Assembly: GCA_016719485.1 (NCBI GenBank)
Contig: JADJZB010000002.1
Span: forward strand, 372,001 to 436,000
Reading direction: 5' to 3'
From: Holophagales bacterium
GTDB taxonomy: Bacteria; Acidobacteriota; Thermoanaerobaculia; UBA5066
DNA length: 64,000 nt
Part shown: in pieces, positions 50,305 to 59,212 of the stretch
Layout of the letters: every line of letters begins with the position of its first letter
Numbering within the stretch: the first letter of the stretch is position 1
Made by a program: the position numbers and the translations under genes
The notes under the pieces: model-generated
Database searches by the model: none
The model's input: the letters and a program-made list of their open reading frames with translations, nothing else
Told to the model about the DNA's origin: nothing

Positions 50305-52290
50305 CTACAGGCGGAAGCTCGCGAAGAGGCGCCACTCGGACTGCGTGGCGGTGCCCTCGTGGAAGGCGGAGTAGGTCGTTCGGCGGCTGTACCACGAGTA
50401 TCCCGCGCCCATGCCGAACGAACCGGTGACCGGGAGGCGCGCACTGGCCCGGAAGAACTGCAGCGTGTTGCTGGACGAGGTCCCGTTCGCGGTGTGGGCC
50501 CAGGCGAGCCCGTAGCCCAGCCGGAGGATCTCCCGCTCCTTCCGGTAGAGACGGCCCGCCACGCGCAGACCGCCGCCGGGCGCGAAGTCGTAGGTCCGTC
50601 CGGTTTCGGGGTTCAGGAAATCGGTCGTCTGGATGGCGGCGAGCGGAAACGCGATCGCGGTGACGTCCGTCCCCACGTGGAGGTTCGTCCCCACCTGGTA
50701 CCGCGACAGCAGTCCGGCGCTGAAGATCTGCGCCGCGAAGACCTGCGACTCGTTGTTGAAGTACTCGTACTCCTGGAAGACCCCGAGGATGTGCCGCAGA
50801 CGCCCTGTGTGGTCTCCCAGCTCCCACCCTCTCAGGATTCCTCTCCCTTCGATGCGTGTGATGCCCGAGCCCGCCGAAGCGATGTCGGCCTCGAGCCAGA
50901 ACGAGTCGAACGGCTTGCGGATCTCGCCGGCGAAGGGATCGCCGTAAGCGGCAGAGACGGAGATCACCGCCTGGTTCGGGCTCTCGGCCTGGTTGCTGAT
51001 GTGCCGGTATCCGAGGTCGCCCACGACGTTGAAGCGGCTCGGGAAGCGTTCGTCCGGGTTCGGGTAGGAGCCGGACATCTCGCCGTGGACGAGGCGGTTG
51101 AAGGCGCCCATCGGGTCCACGATCGCGCCTCCGAGCTCCCGCCAGAAGCGCTCCGAGCCGCGCGCCCGGTTGTCGCGGAGCATTCCGCCGATACGATGGG
51201 CCATCTCGCCCCGGGACATGCCGCCGAGGGTGGTGTTCACGAGGTCGTTGAGAGCGGGCTGGGTGTTCTCCATGAAGAACTCCCACGCCAGGCTGCCGAA
51301 CATGGTGAACGCGCCCGACTCCCAGTAGCTGTAGCCGTTCGACCGGGCGGCGTTGAAATAGAGGCTCCCGTGGAACGGGTGCATGGACTGGTTCATGTCG
51401 AACGAGTCCTGGTCGAAGCCGAAGCCGTTCCTGAAGTTCTCCTTCACGGTGTCCATCGAGATGTAGGCGAACTCTTCCTCGGTGACGTAGCGGCTGAAGG
51501 CCCAGGGAAGGAGCTCGGCCATGACGATCTCGCCCGCGGCCGCATAGAAGCGCTCCGGCGGGATCGGGCGTCTCGACGGCGCCGCCAGGACGGCGGAGGA
51601 GGTCGTCGACGCGGGCGCGGCCGGGAGATCCCCTATGCGCGGTCCCCCGAACCGGTACGACAGGCCGCCCGTGACCTCGGCGCTCGAGTAGAGGTCGCTG
51701 CTGGAGCCGTAGCACCCGAGGCTTCCACAGACGGCCGTGTCCGTCGCGGGACTGGCGCTTCTCCAGCGGTACCGGCCGTCGACACGCAGGGCGAGGCGCT
51801 CGCCCAGGTAGAGCTTTCCGCCAATCGCCACGTTCGCAACGAACCCCGTCTCCGCCGTGCCGGCAACACCTGGAAGGTCGGGGTGCAGCGTCATGGCCCC
51901 CGCCCCGAGGCCCATGTAGCCGCGCATCCGGCCCGCGCCGAACCCGTAGAGGCCGTTGACCTCCCAGGTCGTGACGCCGACCGGCGCCGACGGCGCGAGG
52001 GACGCCCCCGTCGTCGGATCGCTCGCTTCCAGGCGCGGGGTGGCCCGCGACAGGGTCAGCTCGAGACTGAACCTGCGATCGATGCTGTACGCACCCCGCA
52101 GGCCGTACGCGGTGCCCCGGCCGATCGCGATGTCGGTGCCGGGGTCCTGGTAGATACGGGTCCCGTAAGAGCTGCCCGCGAACGCGCCGATCTCCCACCG
52201 GCCGTCATCCTGTGCCGCTGCCGGACACGCGACGAACGCGGTGCCCGCCAGGAGCGTCGCGGCGAGCCATCGTCGCAGCATCGGGGTCAT
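50305..52290 (-). CDS. DUF3943 outer-membrane protein with N-terminal barrel
   Basis: 661 residues. A signal peptide (LRRWLAATLLAGTAFVACPAAAQ) leads to an OmpA-like beta-barrel (residues 25-200: WEIGAFAGSSYGTR, YGLRGAYSIDRRFSLEL), a Pro/Ala linker, then a DUF3943 domain (FDMNQSMHPFHGSLYFNAARSNGYSYW, LVNTTLGGMSRGEMAHRI) and more barrel strands ending in FRL. The fusion of two outer-membrane modules is uncommon. The ATG at 52290 is preferred to 52311. It is 28 bp after the PAP2 gene and likely co-transcribed. Confidence 0.8.
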   Translation of the reverse strand: MTPMLRRWLAATLLAGTAFVACPAAAQDDGRWEIGAFAGSSYGTRIYQDPGTDIAIGRGTAYGLRGAYSIDRRFSLELTLSRATPRLEASDPTTGASLAPSAPVGVTTWEVNGLYGFGAGRMRGYMGLGAGAMTLHPDLPGVAGTAETGFVANVAIGGKLYLGERLALRVDGRYRWRSASPATDTAVCGSLGCYGSSSDLYSSAEVTGGLSYRFGGPRIGDLPAAPASTTSSAVLAAPSRRPIPPERFYAAAGEIVMAELLPWAFSRYVTEEEFAYISMDTVKENFRNGFGFDQDSFDMNQSMHPFHGSLYFNAARSNGYSYWESGAFTMFGSLAWEFFMENTQPALNDLVNTTLGGMSRGEMAHRIGGMLRDNRARGSERFWRELGGAIVDPMGAFNRLVHGEMSGSYPNPDERFPSRFNVVGDLGYRHISNQAESPNQAVISVSAAYGDPFAGEIRKPFDSFWLEADIASAGSGITRIEGRGILRGWELGDHTGRLRHILGVFQEYEYFNNESQVFAAQIFSAGLLSRYQVGTNLHVGTDVTAIAFPLAAIQTTDFLNPETGRTYDFAPGGGLRVAGRLYRKEREILRLGYGLAWAHTANGTSSSNTLQFFRASARLPVTGSFGMGAGYSWYSRRTTYSAFHEGTATQSEWRLFASFRL

Positions 52291-52318
52291 TTCTCTCCCT
52301 TGCACGTGCACCCGCCCT

Positions 52319-53270
52319 TCAGAAGTCGAGCGTCGCCGACACGCCGTACGTGCCCGCGCCGACGACCGGAAGCAGGGTGAGACGGGCGCCCGTGATCTCC
52401 GGCTCCCTCTCGCCGGACCGGAGCCTGCGGTTGAAATGGACGACGGAGTGGCCGACGAGCGTCCCGATGGCCGCCCCGGCCACGACGTCGGTCGGGAAGT
52501 GCTTGCCGCGCCGAACGCGCTCCCAGGCCGTCATCGTCGCCAGGCCGTACGCCGCGGCCTTCACCCAGAACTGGTCATACGACGTCGCGATCACCGATGC
52601 GACGGCAAACGCCTGGGTCGAGTGGCCCGAGGGAAAGGAACGTCCCTCGAAAGGCTGGAAGGAATATGCACCCTGCTCTTCCGTCGGCCGCTCGCGTCCG
52701 ACGAGGGTGCCGATGACCGGAGTGATCATCCCGGTCGCGATCAGGCTGGCCGTCAGCCCGTCCAGGCAGACGTTCTTCGCCTTCGAGTCCTTTCCGATCA
52801 TCCCCGCCAGGTAGAACCCCCCGAGGAGCAGGATGGAGCCTCCCCCACCGATCTGGTCGTACATCTCGCCGGCGAAGCCGGAGCTTGGCCCGCGCTCGCG
52901 TGCGGAGTCGCTGAGCGTCTCGTCCGCAAGGGACAGCGTGGCGAGGGCCGCCGTGGAGCCCGCGAAGACGAGCCACTCGCGGCCCCGCCAGCGCGCCGGC
53001 GCCGACAGGACGTGCCCCGTGTCGAGGAGCACCATCTTCAGAAACGCCGGCGGACGGTACGGGGGCCGTCGCCTCCGGCGGCGAATCGGGCGACGCGGCT
53101 TCGACGATCGGTTCCTCGATCGCCGGAGCGGGCTGCTCGACGAAGGCCGTCCCGGCCGCGGCTCCGGAGGTGCTGACGGCTTGCGCCTGGGCGAGCGACG
53201 CTGCCGTGCAGACGGCGGCGGCAAGGAACGTCGCGAGCACTGGGACTCTCGCTGGTCGACGGCATCTCAT
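52319..53270 (-). pseudogene. PAP2-family phosphatase, one frameshift
   Basis: About 316 residues. Signal peptide (VLATFLAAAVCTAASLAQAQ) and a Pro/Ala linker in one frame; from AFLKMVLLDTGH on in another. One extra base in the G5 run at 53061-53065 (plus strand) explains the break. The PAP2 core is intact: GRERPTEEQ, RSFPSGHSTQAF and GKHFPTDVVAG, for dephosphorylating lipid phosphates such as undecaprenyl pyrophosphate. The single homopolymer indel suggests a sequencing error. It is followed by the DUF3943 barrel gene. Confidence 0.8.
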
Positions 53271-53304
53271 GCCTGCGGACCTCGCACGAACCGTGCCGTG
53301 TCCG

Positions 53305-54216
53305 TCATCCGGGATTTCGGGCCGGAAGCGTCCCGGCGCTGGTGGCCCCCGGAGCGGGGGTCACGGGGCGCTGCCTGTATCGACTCGAGTAGACGGCCGT
53401 CAGCTCGGCGCCCAGGAGCAGGATGAACGACTCGTAGTAGACCCACAGGAGGACGACGACCAGCGAACCAGCGACCCCGAACTGCGCCGCTGCGGTCGTC
53501 CGCGCGAGATAGAGGCCGATCAGCCACTTCCCGACCGAGAAGAGGAGCGACGTGACGACGGCGCCCAGGCCGACGTCTTTCCACTCGAGGTTCGCGTCCG
53601 GCAGGACCCGGTAGATCAGGCCGAGAAGAACGGCGAGCACCAGGAACGACAGGATCTCGTTCGCGAAGGTCACGAGCGCCACTCGAAGCGGAATGTCCGC
53701 GGAGAGAAGGTCCGTGAGCGCCATCAGGCTGGCGCTGAGCACGAGCGAGACGAAGAGGAGAAACCCGACGATCAGGACGAGGCCGAAGGACACCAGCCTC
53801 TTCTTCAGGAGCGAGTGGAGGACGGATCCCGGCCTCGGCGCCACCTCCCACACGCGGTTCAAGGCCTCCTGAAGCTGGATGAAGACGGCGGTGGCCCCCA
53901 GGACGAGCAGCACGACCCCTGCCACGCCGAGGGAACCTGCGCCCGGACCTGGCCCGGTCGCCTTCACGAGAAGCGCGGCCACGGCGGTCCCCGTCTCGGG
54001 ACCCATCACACCCTGCAGCTGGCGAATGATCTCCCGTCGGGCCTGCCCTTCGGCGAGGTAGCGCCCGGCGATCGAGAGGATGACGAAGAGCAACGGTGCC
54101 AGCGCGAACAGGGAATAGAACGCGAGGGCGGCGCTCTGGGTGTCGATCGCGTGCAGGGAACAGCGACGGAAGGTCTCGCCCAGGAACGCCAGGATCTCGC
54201 GAACGGCACGCCGCAT
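53305..54216 (-). CDS. YihY/BrkB-family membrane protein
   Basis: 303 residues with six hydrophobic segments. IDTQSAALAFYSLFALAPLLFVI, VAPRPGSVLHSLLKKRLVSFGLVL, and WLIGLYLARTTAAAQFGVAGSLVVVLLWVYYESFILLLGAE are the family signatures. YihY proteins are polytopic inner-membrane proteins of unresolved function, once annotated as ribonuclease BN in error. It ends 35 bp before the PAP2 gene start on the same strand. Confidence 0.87.
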   Translation of the reverse strand: MRRAVREILAFLGETFRRCSLHAIDTQSAALAFYSLFALAPLLFVILSIAGRYLAEGQARREIIRQLQGVMGPETGTAVAALLVKATGPGPGAGSLGVAGVVLLVLGATAVFIQLQEALNRVWEVAPRPGSVLHSLLKKRLVSFGLVLIVGFLLFVSLVLSASLMALTDLLSADIPLRVALVTFANEILSFLVLAVLLGLIYRVLPDANLEWKDVGLGAVVTSLLFSVGKWLIGLYLARTTAAAQFGVAGSLVVVLLWVYYESFILLLGAELTAVYSSRYRQRPVTPAPGATSAGTLPARNPG

Positions 54217-54379
54217 TCGTCTCCCCTCTCCGGCTCGGCAGGGCCCGTCCCCGGCCCGTGCCCGTCGCCCGCCGGTGCGGCCGCCCCGCCTCGACGAAAC
54301 GACCCCCCTCGAGAGCGCAAGTCCCCTGCCATCACCTCATCGTCCCCTTCGATCCGATCGGCTGGAGGACGGTCGGACA

Positions 54380-54394
54380 CGGCACGCCTCTTGC
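54380..54394 (+). promoter_or_regulatory. sigma-54 -24/-12 promoter P10
   Basis: CGGCAC-GCCTC-TTGC. Predicted start near 54406, immediately before a GAGGT ribosome site at 54408. It excludes the ATG at 54397 as the translation start. Confidence 0.65.
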
Positions 54395-54420
54395 GCATGT
54401 ACCAATCGAGGTATTTGCAG

Positions 54421-54855
54421 TTGAAAGTCCTCGGTAAGTCCATCGCCGCAATGTCCTTCTTTCTCCTGTCGTCGATGCCCGCATCGGCCCAGGTGCACTT
54501 CCGGTTCGACATCCCGCTTCCCAGCCTCGAGGTCCGCGTCGGCCACCGGGCGCCACCGAGGATGCGGAGTGAAAGGAGGCCTCACCGCCCGGGCCGCGAC
54601 TATGTCTGGCTCGCCGGCTCGTGGGACTGGCAGGTCAACGACTGGGCCTGGATGCCGGGACGCTGGGAGCGCCCGAACCACAGCAGCAACCGCTGGGTGA
54701 AAGCGCGTTATGCCCGGCAGGGGAATGCCTGGCGCTACGAGCCGGCCCACTGGTCGCACCAGCGCGTTTTCGAAGGAAACGACTACCGCGAGTGGAAGTC
54801 GAAGAACGACCGGAACCGGGGACGCGCGAACGGACACGACCACGACCGCGACTGA
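54421..54855 (+). CDS. secreted YXWGXW-repeat-like protein
   Basis: 144 residues if TTG 54421 is the start; GAGGT lies 8 bp upstream and an earlier ATG (54397) would precede the predicted P10 transcript start. Signal peptide KVLGKSIAAMSFFLLSSMPASAQ. The mature part has tandem Trp-rich segments: YVWLAGSWDWQVNDWAWMPG, RWERPNHSSNRWVKARY and AWRYEPAHWSHQR, as in WxxGxW-repeat envelope proteins, then a charged Asn/Arg/His/Asp tail. Probably periplasmic or surface exposed, function unknown. Confidence 0.72.
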   Translation: MKVLGKSIAAMSFFLLSSMPASAQVHFRFDIPLPSLEVRVGHRAPPRMRSERRPHRPGRDYVWLAGSWDWQVNDWAWMPGRWERPNHSSNRWVKARYARQGNAWRYEPAHWSHQRVFEGNDYREWKSKNDRNRGRANGHDHDRD

Positions 54856-54898
54856 CGTTCGACGACCCGCCCCGCGCGCCTTCCGGTCCCCACGGCCG

Positions 54899-56140
54899 TC
54901 AGTCGGCGAACTCGCTCGACCAGCTCAGTTCCGCGCTTTCTTCCGGGTGGCGGTCTTCCCTTCGGCGGTCCTGCGAGATCTCGGCGGCGATGCCGGCGGC
55001 CTGCCTTGCGCCGACGCCGTGCGTCCGGCGCTCGTACTCTTCCTCGGCGCGCTCGTCGCCCTCCCGGAGGCTCGTGTCCGCGGGCCTCTCCTGCTCGCCG
55101 GGCAGGTCCACCCGGAGCTCCTCGACGAGCATCATCACCGTGGCCGCGACGGGAAGGGCCAGGAGAGCACCGAGGATGCCCATCAGAGTGCCTCCCGCCA
55201 GGAGCGCGAAGAGGACGACGGACGAGGGAAGGCGCAGCGCCCGGCCGTAGATGCGGGGAATCAGCACGCGGCTCTCGAACTCCTCGTACGCGGACATGGC
55301 GACGAGGACGACGACGACGATCACGGGCCCCCGCGGAAAGGCCGCGAGGACGGCCGGCCCGACGGAGAGGAGGGGTCCGATGTACGGCAGGACGTCCGCG
55401 AGGCCGGCGAACACCGCGAGGGCCAGGGCGTTCTCCACGCCGCAGGCCTTCAGGAGGACGAACGTGAAGACCGACATCAGGAGCGACGTGATCATCTGCC
55501 CGCGGATGTACGAGCCGACGATCGTCTCGAGGTTCATGACGATGCGGGAAAGGCGTATGTGACGCGAACGGGGAACGACGGCGAAGAGCCCTCCCCGAAG
55601 GCGATCGCGGTCCACCATGATGTAGAGCGCCAGGAAGAGGGCGCTCAGCCCGTACGCGACGACCTCGAAGGCCCGCATCGAGAAGGCCAGGGCCCTCGCT
55701 CCGACGGCGCTCGTCAGGGCGTCGGGCGGGAGGCCCCGAAGCCAGGTCGCGAGCGGGGCGGTGAGGCGGGAGGCCTCCAGGTGACCCGCGAGCTGCGCGC
55801 GCAGCGCGGGCTCGTGCTCGATGAGGCCGGTGGCCTGCGCCACGAGCGTCGGGATCGTCAGGGCTGCGACGAGAACCGCGAGGACGAAGAAGACCGTGAA
55901 GGCGATCGCGATGCCCAGGCCACGTGCGACCCGCTTCTCCTCGAGCCAGCGCACGGCCGGGCTCAACGTTCCGGCGACGACGAGAGCGGCGACGAGAGCG
56001 AGGAGAACGGGCCAGAGCCTTATCAGCAGCCAGAGGCCGGCGGCGACCAGGATGAGGGCCCCCACGGACTTCGGCGTCACCTCGAACCGCACGGGACGGT
56101 CCGGATCGACTGATGCGCCCGTCACTCCCGCTTCGAGCAT
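54899..56140 (-). CDS. AI-2E-family transporter
   Basis: 413 residues with eight hydrophobic segments and the family core VVAGTLSPAVRWLEEKRVARGLGIA, YIRGQMITSLLMSVFTF, LADVLPYIGPLLSVGPA. The last 60 residues are a highly charged cytosolic tail (RREDRHPEESAELSWSSEFAD) not usual for the family. AI-2E proteins export small molecules or act as Na+/H+ antiporters. It is the third gene after the LPKTA protein and the sortase, 13 bp from the latter, so transcription from P11 is likely. Confidence 0.87.
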   Translation of the reverse strand: MLEAGVTGASVDPDRPVRFEVTPKSVGALILVAAGLWLLIRLWPVLLALVAALVVAGTLSPAVRWLEEKRVARGLGIAIAFTVFFVLAVLVAALTIPTLVAQATGLIEHEPALRAQLAGHLEASRLTAPLATWLRGLPPDALTSAVGARALAFSMRAFEVVAYGLSALFLALYIMVDRDRLRGGLFAVVPRSRHIRLSRIVMNLETIVGSYIRGQMITSLLMSVFTFVLLKACGVENALALAVFAGLADVLPYIGPLLSVGPAVLAAFPRGPVIVVVVLVAMSAYEEFESRVLIPRIYGRALRLPSSVVLFALLAGGTLMGILGALLALPVAATVMMLVEELRVDLPGEQERPADTSLREGDERAEEEYERRTHGVGARQAAGIAAEISQDRRREDRHPEESAELSWSSEFAD

Positions 56141-56153
56141 GGCCGCCCTCCGT

Positions 56154-56762
56154 TCAGTCGGTGAGCCGGGAGGCTCGCACGATGAAACGGTTCGGTGCGC
56201 TTCCCACGTAGCCGAACGGATAGCAGGTCACGAGAGTCAGGACGGGGGCTGCGGAGGGAGCGAGGACCCTCAGCTCCTCCGGTTCGACGACCTCCGTCGC
56301 GTCCACGCGGTACTCGTATTCCCGTCCGGGGGTCCGGAACCGGATGACGTCGTCGACCCGGATGTGCCGGAGCTCCCGGAAGAACGAATCCCGGTGGCCG
56401 GCGAGAGCCATGTTCCCTCGCTCGCCCGGACGGGCCGTGCCGGGGACGCGTCCCACCGCCACGGACAGGGTCGCGTCGTCGTCCCCCTCCCGCACGATGG
56501 CCGAAACGCCGATCCGGGGGATCTCGATCCGGCCGAGGACGAGTGGATCGAGGCCGGGCGCCGTCCTCGTCTCCACGGAAGAGACGAGGACAGAAGCCGG
56601 AGCCGGGCCGGCCGCCGTCGCGATGCGCCCGTCCAGATCGGAAAAGGCGCGCCCCTGGCGCGCCTGGTAGACCCGGGACCGAACGGTCGCCGCGGCGGCT
56701 CCGCCGAGGAGCGAGAAACCGATCACGCAGAGCGCGATCTCGCCTCGGCGAAGCCACAGCAC
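56154..56762 (-). CDS. class D-type sortase
   Basis: 202 residues. An N-terminal anchor (ALCVIGFSLLGGAAAATV) is followed by the sortase fold: catalytic His123 (ALAGHRDSFF), Cys180 (LTLVTCYPFGYVG) and Arg192 (APNRFIVRA). The TCYPF context and size fit class D. It lies 15 bp downstream of a gene whose product ends with an LPKTA-type sorting signal, the expected substrate, as class D enzymes accept LPxTA. Sortases are rare in diderms, so the acceptor is unknown. Confidence 0.88.
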   Translation of the reverse strand: MLWLRRGEIALCVIGFSLLGGAAAATVRSRVYQARQGRAFSDLDGRIATAAGPAPASVLVSSVETRTAPGLDPLVLGRIEIPRIGVSAIVREGDDDATLSVAVGRVPGTARPGERGNMALAGHRDSFFRELRHIRVDDVIRFRTPGREYEYRVDATEVVEPEELRVLAPSAAPVLTLVTCYPFGYVGSAPNRFIVRASRLTD

Positions 56763-56777
56763 GGTCCTATCTCCCCG

Positions 56778-57473
56778 TCACGCCGCCCGGATAGCGAGAG
56801 CGCGGAGGCCGAAGGCCCCGACGAGCGACAGCAGACCCAGCCCGGCGAAGAGAGGAATGCGGCTGGCCGTCTTCGGCAGCTGCTCGGAGGGACGCGCTTC
56901 GGCAACCGCGACGGGAGCGGGCTTCCTCGGGGTCTGGGCGGCCATCGCGTCGTACGGCTTCACGGTCCGGTCCGGGGTCACGACGAGGAGGGGGGCCGTC
57001 TTGTATTCCGTCTCCGTCACGGCGTCCGGAATCGCGATCACCGACTCCTTCGCCGCGGCCGCGAGCTCGATGGCGCGACCCTGCGGGTAGACGATGTCGT
57101 GACCGGTCGTCCGGTCGCCGGAGAACCACGTCTTCAGTGCCCGGGGCTGGCCGGGGGTTGTCGCCCACACGACGTAGCGGCTCTCAGGCATGACCTCGTC
57201 GTCCAGGATCACGTGCGGCCTGGAGAGGACCGTCACGAAGACCTTCGACCGGTCGGTCGTCGTCACCTGGAGCATGTCGCGGTTGGAGTCGATCAGGACG
57301 ACCCTGATGAGATAGGTGCCCGGCTGCAGGGTGACGGTCCCGACGTCGAGCGGTTCCGTCAGGGTAAACGTCCCTTGCTGCGGATCGCTCTGAGCGAAGG
57401 CGGCGGGAGCGGTCGCCACCGCGAGGAGCATTGCGCACGCGCCCAGGGCGAGGCAGGACATCAGCTTCTTCAT
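56778..57473 (-). CDS. putative sortase substrate with LPKTA signal
   Basis: 231 residues: signal peptide (KKLMSCLALGACAMLLAVATAPAAFAQ), a beta domain (TFTLTEPLDVGTVTLQPGTYLIRVVL) also common in exported acidobacterial proteins, an Ala-rich linker, then LPKTAS at 199-204, a hydrophobic stretch (IPLFAGLGLLSLVGAFGLRAL) and a short RAA tail. This tripartite end is a cell-wall sorting signal, and a sortase follows. AGAGGT precedes the ATG. P11 lies 136 nt upstream of the start, with the TTTTGAAAA site beyond it. Confidence 0.82.
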   Translation of the reverse strand: MKKLMSCLALGACAMLLAVATAPAAFAQSDPQQGTFTLTEPLDVGTVTLQPGTYLIRVVLIDSNRDMLQVTTTDRSKVFVTVLSRPHVILDDEVMPESRYVVWATTPGQPRALKTWFSGDRTTGHDIVYPQGRAIELAAAAKESVIAIPDAVTETEYKTAPLLVVTPDRTVKPYDAMAAQTPRKPAPVAVAEARPSEQLPKTASRIPLFAGLGLLSLVGAFGLRALAIRAA

Positions 57474-57620
57474 TTCGAGACCTCTTCTTCTTCCTCTGTA
57501 AGAGGAGAGACGTTGGGGGGACCGGAGACGGTCCGGCCGCCGGTGTATCGATGACGGTCGCCGGGTCGACCGCGATCCCGGAACGTGACGGATCTGCCCG
57601 GTCTGTACGGACATGCCAGC

Positions 57621-57635
57621 GCAAGTCCGCTGCCA
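57621..57635 (-). promoter_or_regulatory. sigma-54 -24/-12 promoter P11
   Basis: Minus strand TGGCAG-CGGAC-TTGC. Predicted start near 57609, giving a 136-nt leader to the LPKTA protein gene. Its -24 box is 80 bp from the palindrome at 57716. Confidence 0.65.
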
Positions 57636-57715
57636 GCGTGGGAGCGCTTCCTCGGGGGACGCGGCTCGGCTGTGGAGCGTCCTCCGTTCGCGCGGCGTGG
57701 AAATCCTCCCATCCG

Positions 57716-57724
57716 TTTTGAAAA
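57716..57724. promoter_or_regulatory. central activator-like palindrome TTTTGAAAA
   Basis: TTTTGAAAA includes TTGAAAA and lies exactly between divergent promoters P11 (80 bp) and P12 (81 bp). The 57474-58001 region holds no other recognised gene. Confidence 0.6.
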
Positions 57725-57805
57725 TCGTTCCCGGCCCGGTGCCACGATCGTTCCCGCCGACGTCGAAGGGGCGGGCCGCCGCCGATCCGAGGCAACGAGC
57801 GACGT

Positions 57806-57820
57806 TGGCACGCAACGTGC
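57806..57820 (+). promoter_or_regulatory. sigma-54 -24/-12 promoter P12
   Basis: TGGCAC-GCAAC-GTGC. Predicted start near 57832, 170 nt before the diguanylate cyclase start at 58002; the leader holds no recognised element. Confidence 0.65.
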
Positions 57821-58001
57821 GCCGCAACCCGGAGGCACGGTGCGGACGAGCCCGTGCCTTGCACGGGATTCGAGGCTGCATCGGAAAGGCGGAAGGCGTG
57901 GACTCGATGCCGCGACCACACCGGAGGAAACACGGAGAAGCGACTGGCGGCCCAGCCATCCCGTGGCGAAGCCCGCCTCGGACCACCCTCGACACAGCGA
58001 G

Positions 58002-58898
58002 ATGCGCATGACACCGAAACCCAGGGACCTGAAGCGACACGCCCCCGCCAGGAGGGCCTCGATCGAGCACGTCCTCGTCGAGAACGAGAAGATCAAGGCG
58101 TCCGTCGAGAAGGCTGCCAGCGACCTCACGCTGGTCAACGACGCTCTGAAACAGGACGTGATTCCTCCCCACGTCATGCGGCAGGCCCTCACCCGGAACG
58201 AAGATGCCGAGCGTGGGGTTTCGAAGGCCGCAGACGATCTGAAGCTGGTCAACGTCACGCTCGCCCATGAGATGGCCGAGCGCGTCGTCATCGAATCCGA
58301 GCTCGCCAGCGTGAGGACCGACCTGGCCGAGACGCGCTACGAGCTCCTGAACGCCGAAGCGAGAGGGAAAGCAGCGCAGGAAGCAGCGCTGAGCGACACG
58401 CTCACCGGCCTCCCGAATCGTGCGTCCTTCGAGCAGGGTCTCGAACACGGTTTGATCCAGGCGACACGGCACGGCTGGAGACTCGCCGTCCTCTTCATCG
58501 ACATCGACGATTTCAAGACCATCAACGACACCCATGGTCACGGCCTGGGAGACCGGGTGCTGGTGACGATGGCGGCGCGTCTCAGGTCGTTCTTTCGCGA
58601 TGAAGACATCATCTGTCGCTGGGGAGGCGACGAATTCGTGTGTCTCCTGATGGAGGTCCAGCAGGATGACGCCGTGGTTCGCCTCGCGAAGCACTTGTGC
58701 GAGCGGATCTCCGAGGCCTGCACCTTCGACGAAGTGACCCTGGTCATGGAGCTCAGCATCGGCATCGCCGTGTTTCCACAAGGCGGCGCGACCGCTGACG
58801 TACTCATCAGGAACGCCGATATCGCTATGTACGAAGCCAAGAGAACGGAGACGAGGGTCGTGCTGTTCCGGGAGACTGGTGAGCGACCAGCGGGCTAG
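58002..58898 (+). CDS. coiled-coil diguanylate cyclase
   Basis: 298 residues. The first 125 residues are charged coiled coil with an internal repeat (KASVEKAASDLTLVNDALKQD and ERGVSKAADDLKLVNVTLAHE). The GGDEF domain (130-290) has DTLTGLPNRASFEQGL, FIDIDDFKTIND and an intact RWGGDEF signature; no RxxD inhibitory site is clear. It should make cyclic-di-GMP. Start ATG 58002 or 58008; the ribosome site is weak. Divergent from the LPKTA-sortase operon across the P11-P12 region. Confidence 0.87.
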   Translation: MRMTPKPRDLKRHAPARRASIEHVLVENEKIKASVEKAASDLTLVNDALKQDVIPPHVMRQALTRNEDAERGVSKAADDLKLVNVTLAHEMAERVVIESELASVRTDLAETRYELLNAEARGKAAQEAALSDTLTGLPNRASFEQGLEHGLIQATRHGWRLAVLFIDIDDFKTINDTHGHGLGDRVLVTMAARLRSFFRDEDIICRWGGDEFVCLLMEVQQDDAVVRLAKHLCERISEACTFDEVTLVMELSIGIAVFPQGGATADVLIRNADIAMYEAKRTETRVVLFRETGERPAG

Positions 58899-59212
58899 CC
58901 CGGATCGATCGGGAAGCCCCGAGGGACGGGCTTCGACGGGGGCGCGACATCGTGGCCCGGGCGACGGCATTCCCGGAAGCCCTCCGGGCCTGCGACTCGC
59001 AATGACGTCGCCGAGACCACGGGATCAACCTTTCCAGGGAATCGTCAGGAAGCTCGAGGGTTCTCCGTCAATCGTGTCGTGGGAACCGGGAGCTCTCGGA
59101 TGAGCGACTGTCGCGGGCAGAGGGCTTCCAGGGCCTTTGTCGCCAGAACGGATGAAGGCCGGCTGGCCCTAACCGAATACGAGTTCTTGCAGAGATCGAG
59201 GAGGAGCCGCAG
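58899..59212. other. intergenic, hairpin only
   Basis: Between the diguanylate cyclase and the ice-binding gene. It contains a small hairpin GAAGCCC-N8-GGGCTTC (58913-58934) that may end transcription, and a GAGGAGGAG ribosome site before 59213. No sigma-54 element or coding frame was found. Confidence 0.5.
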
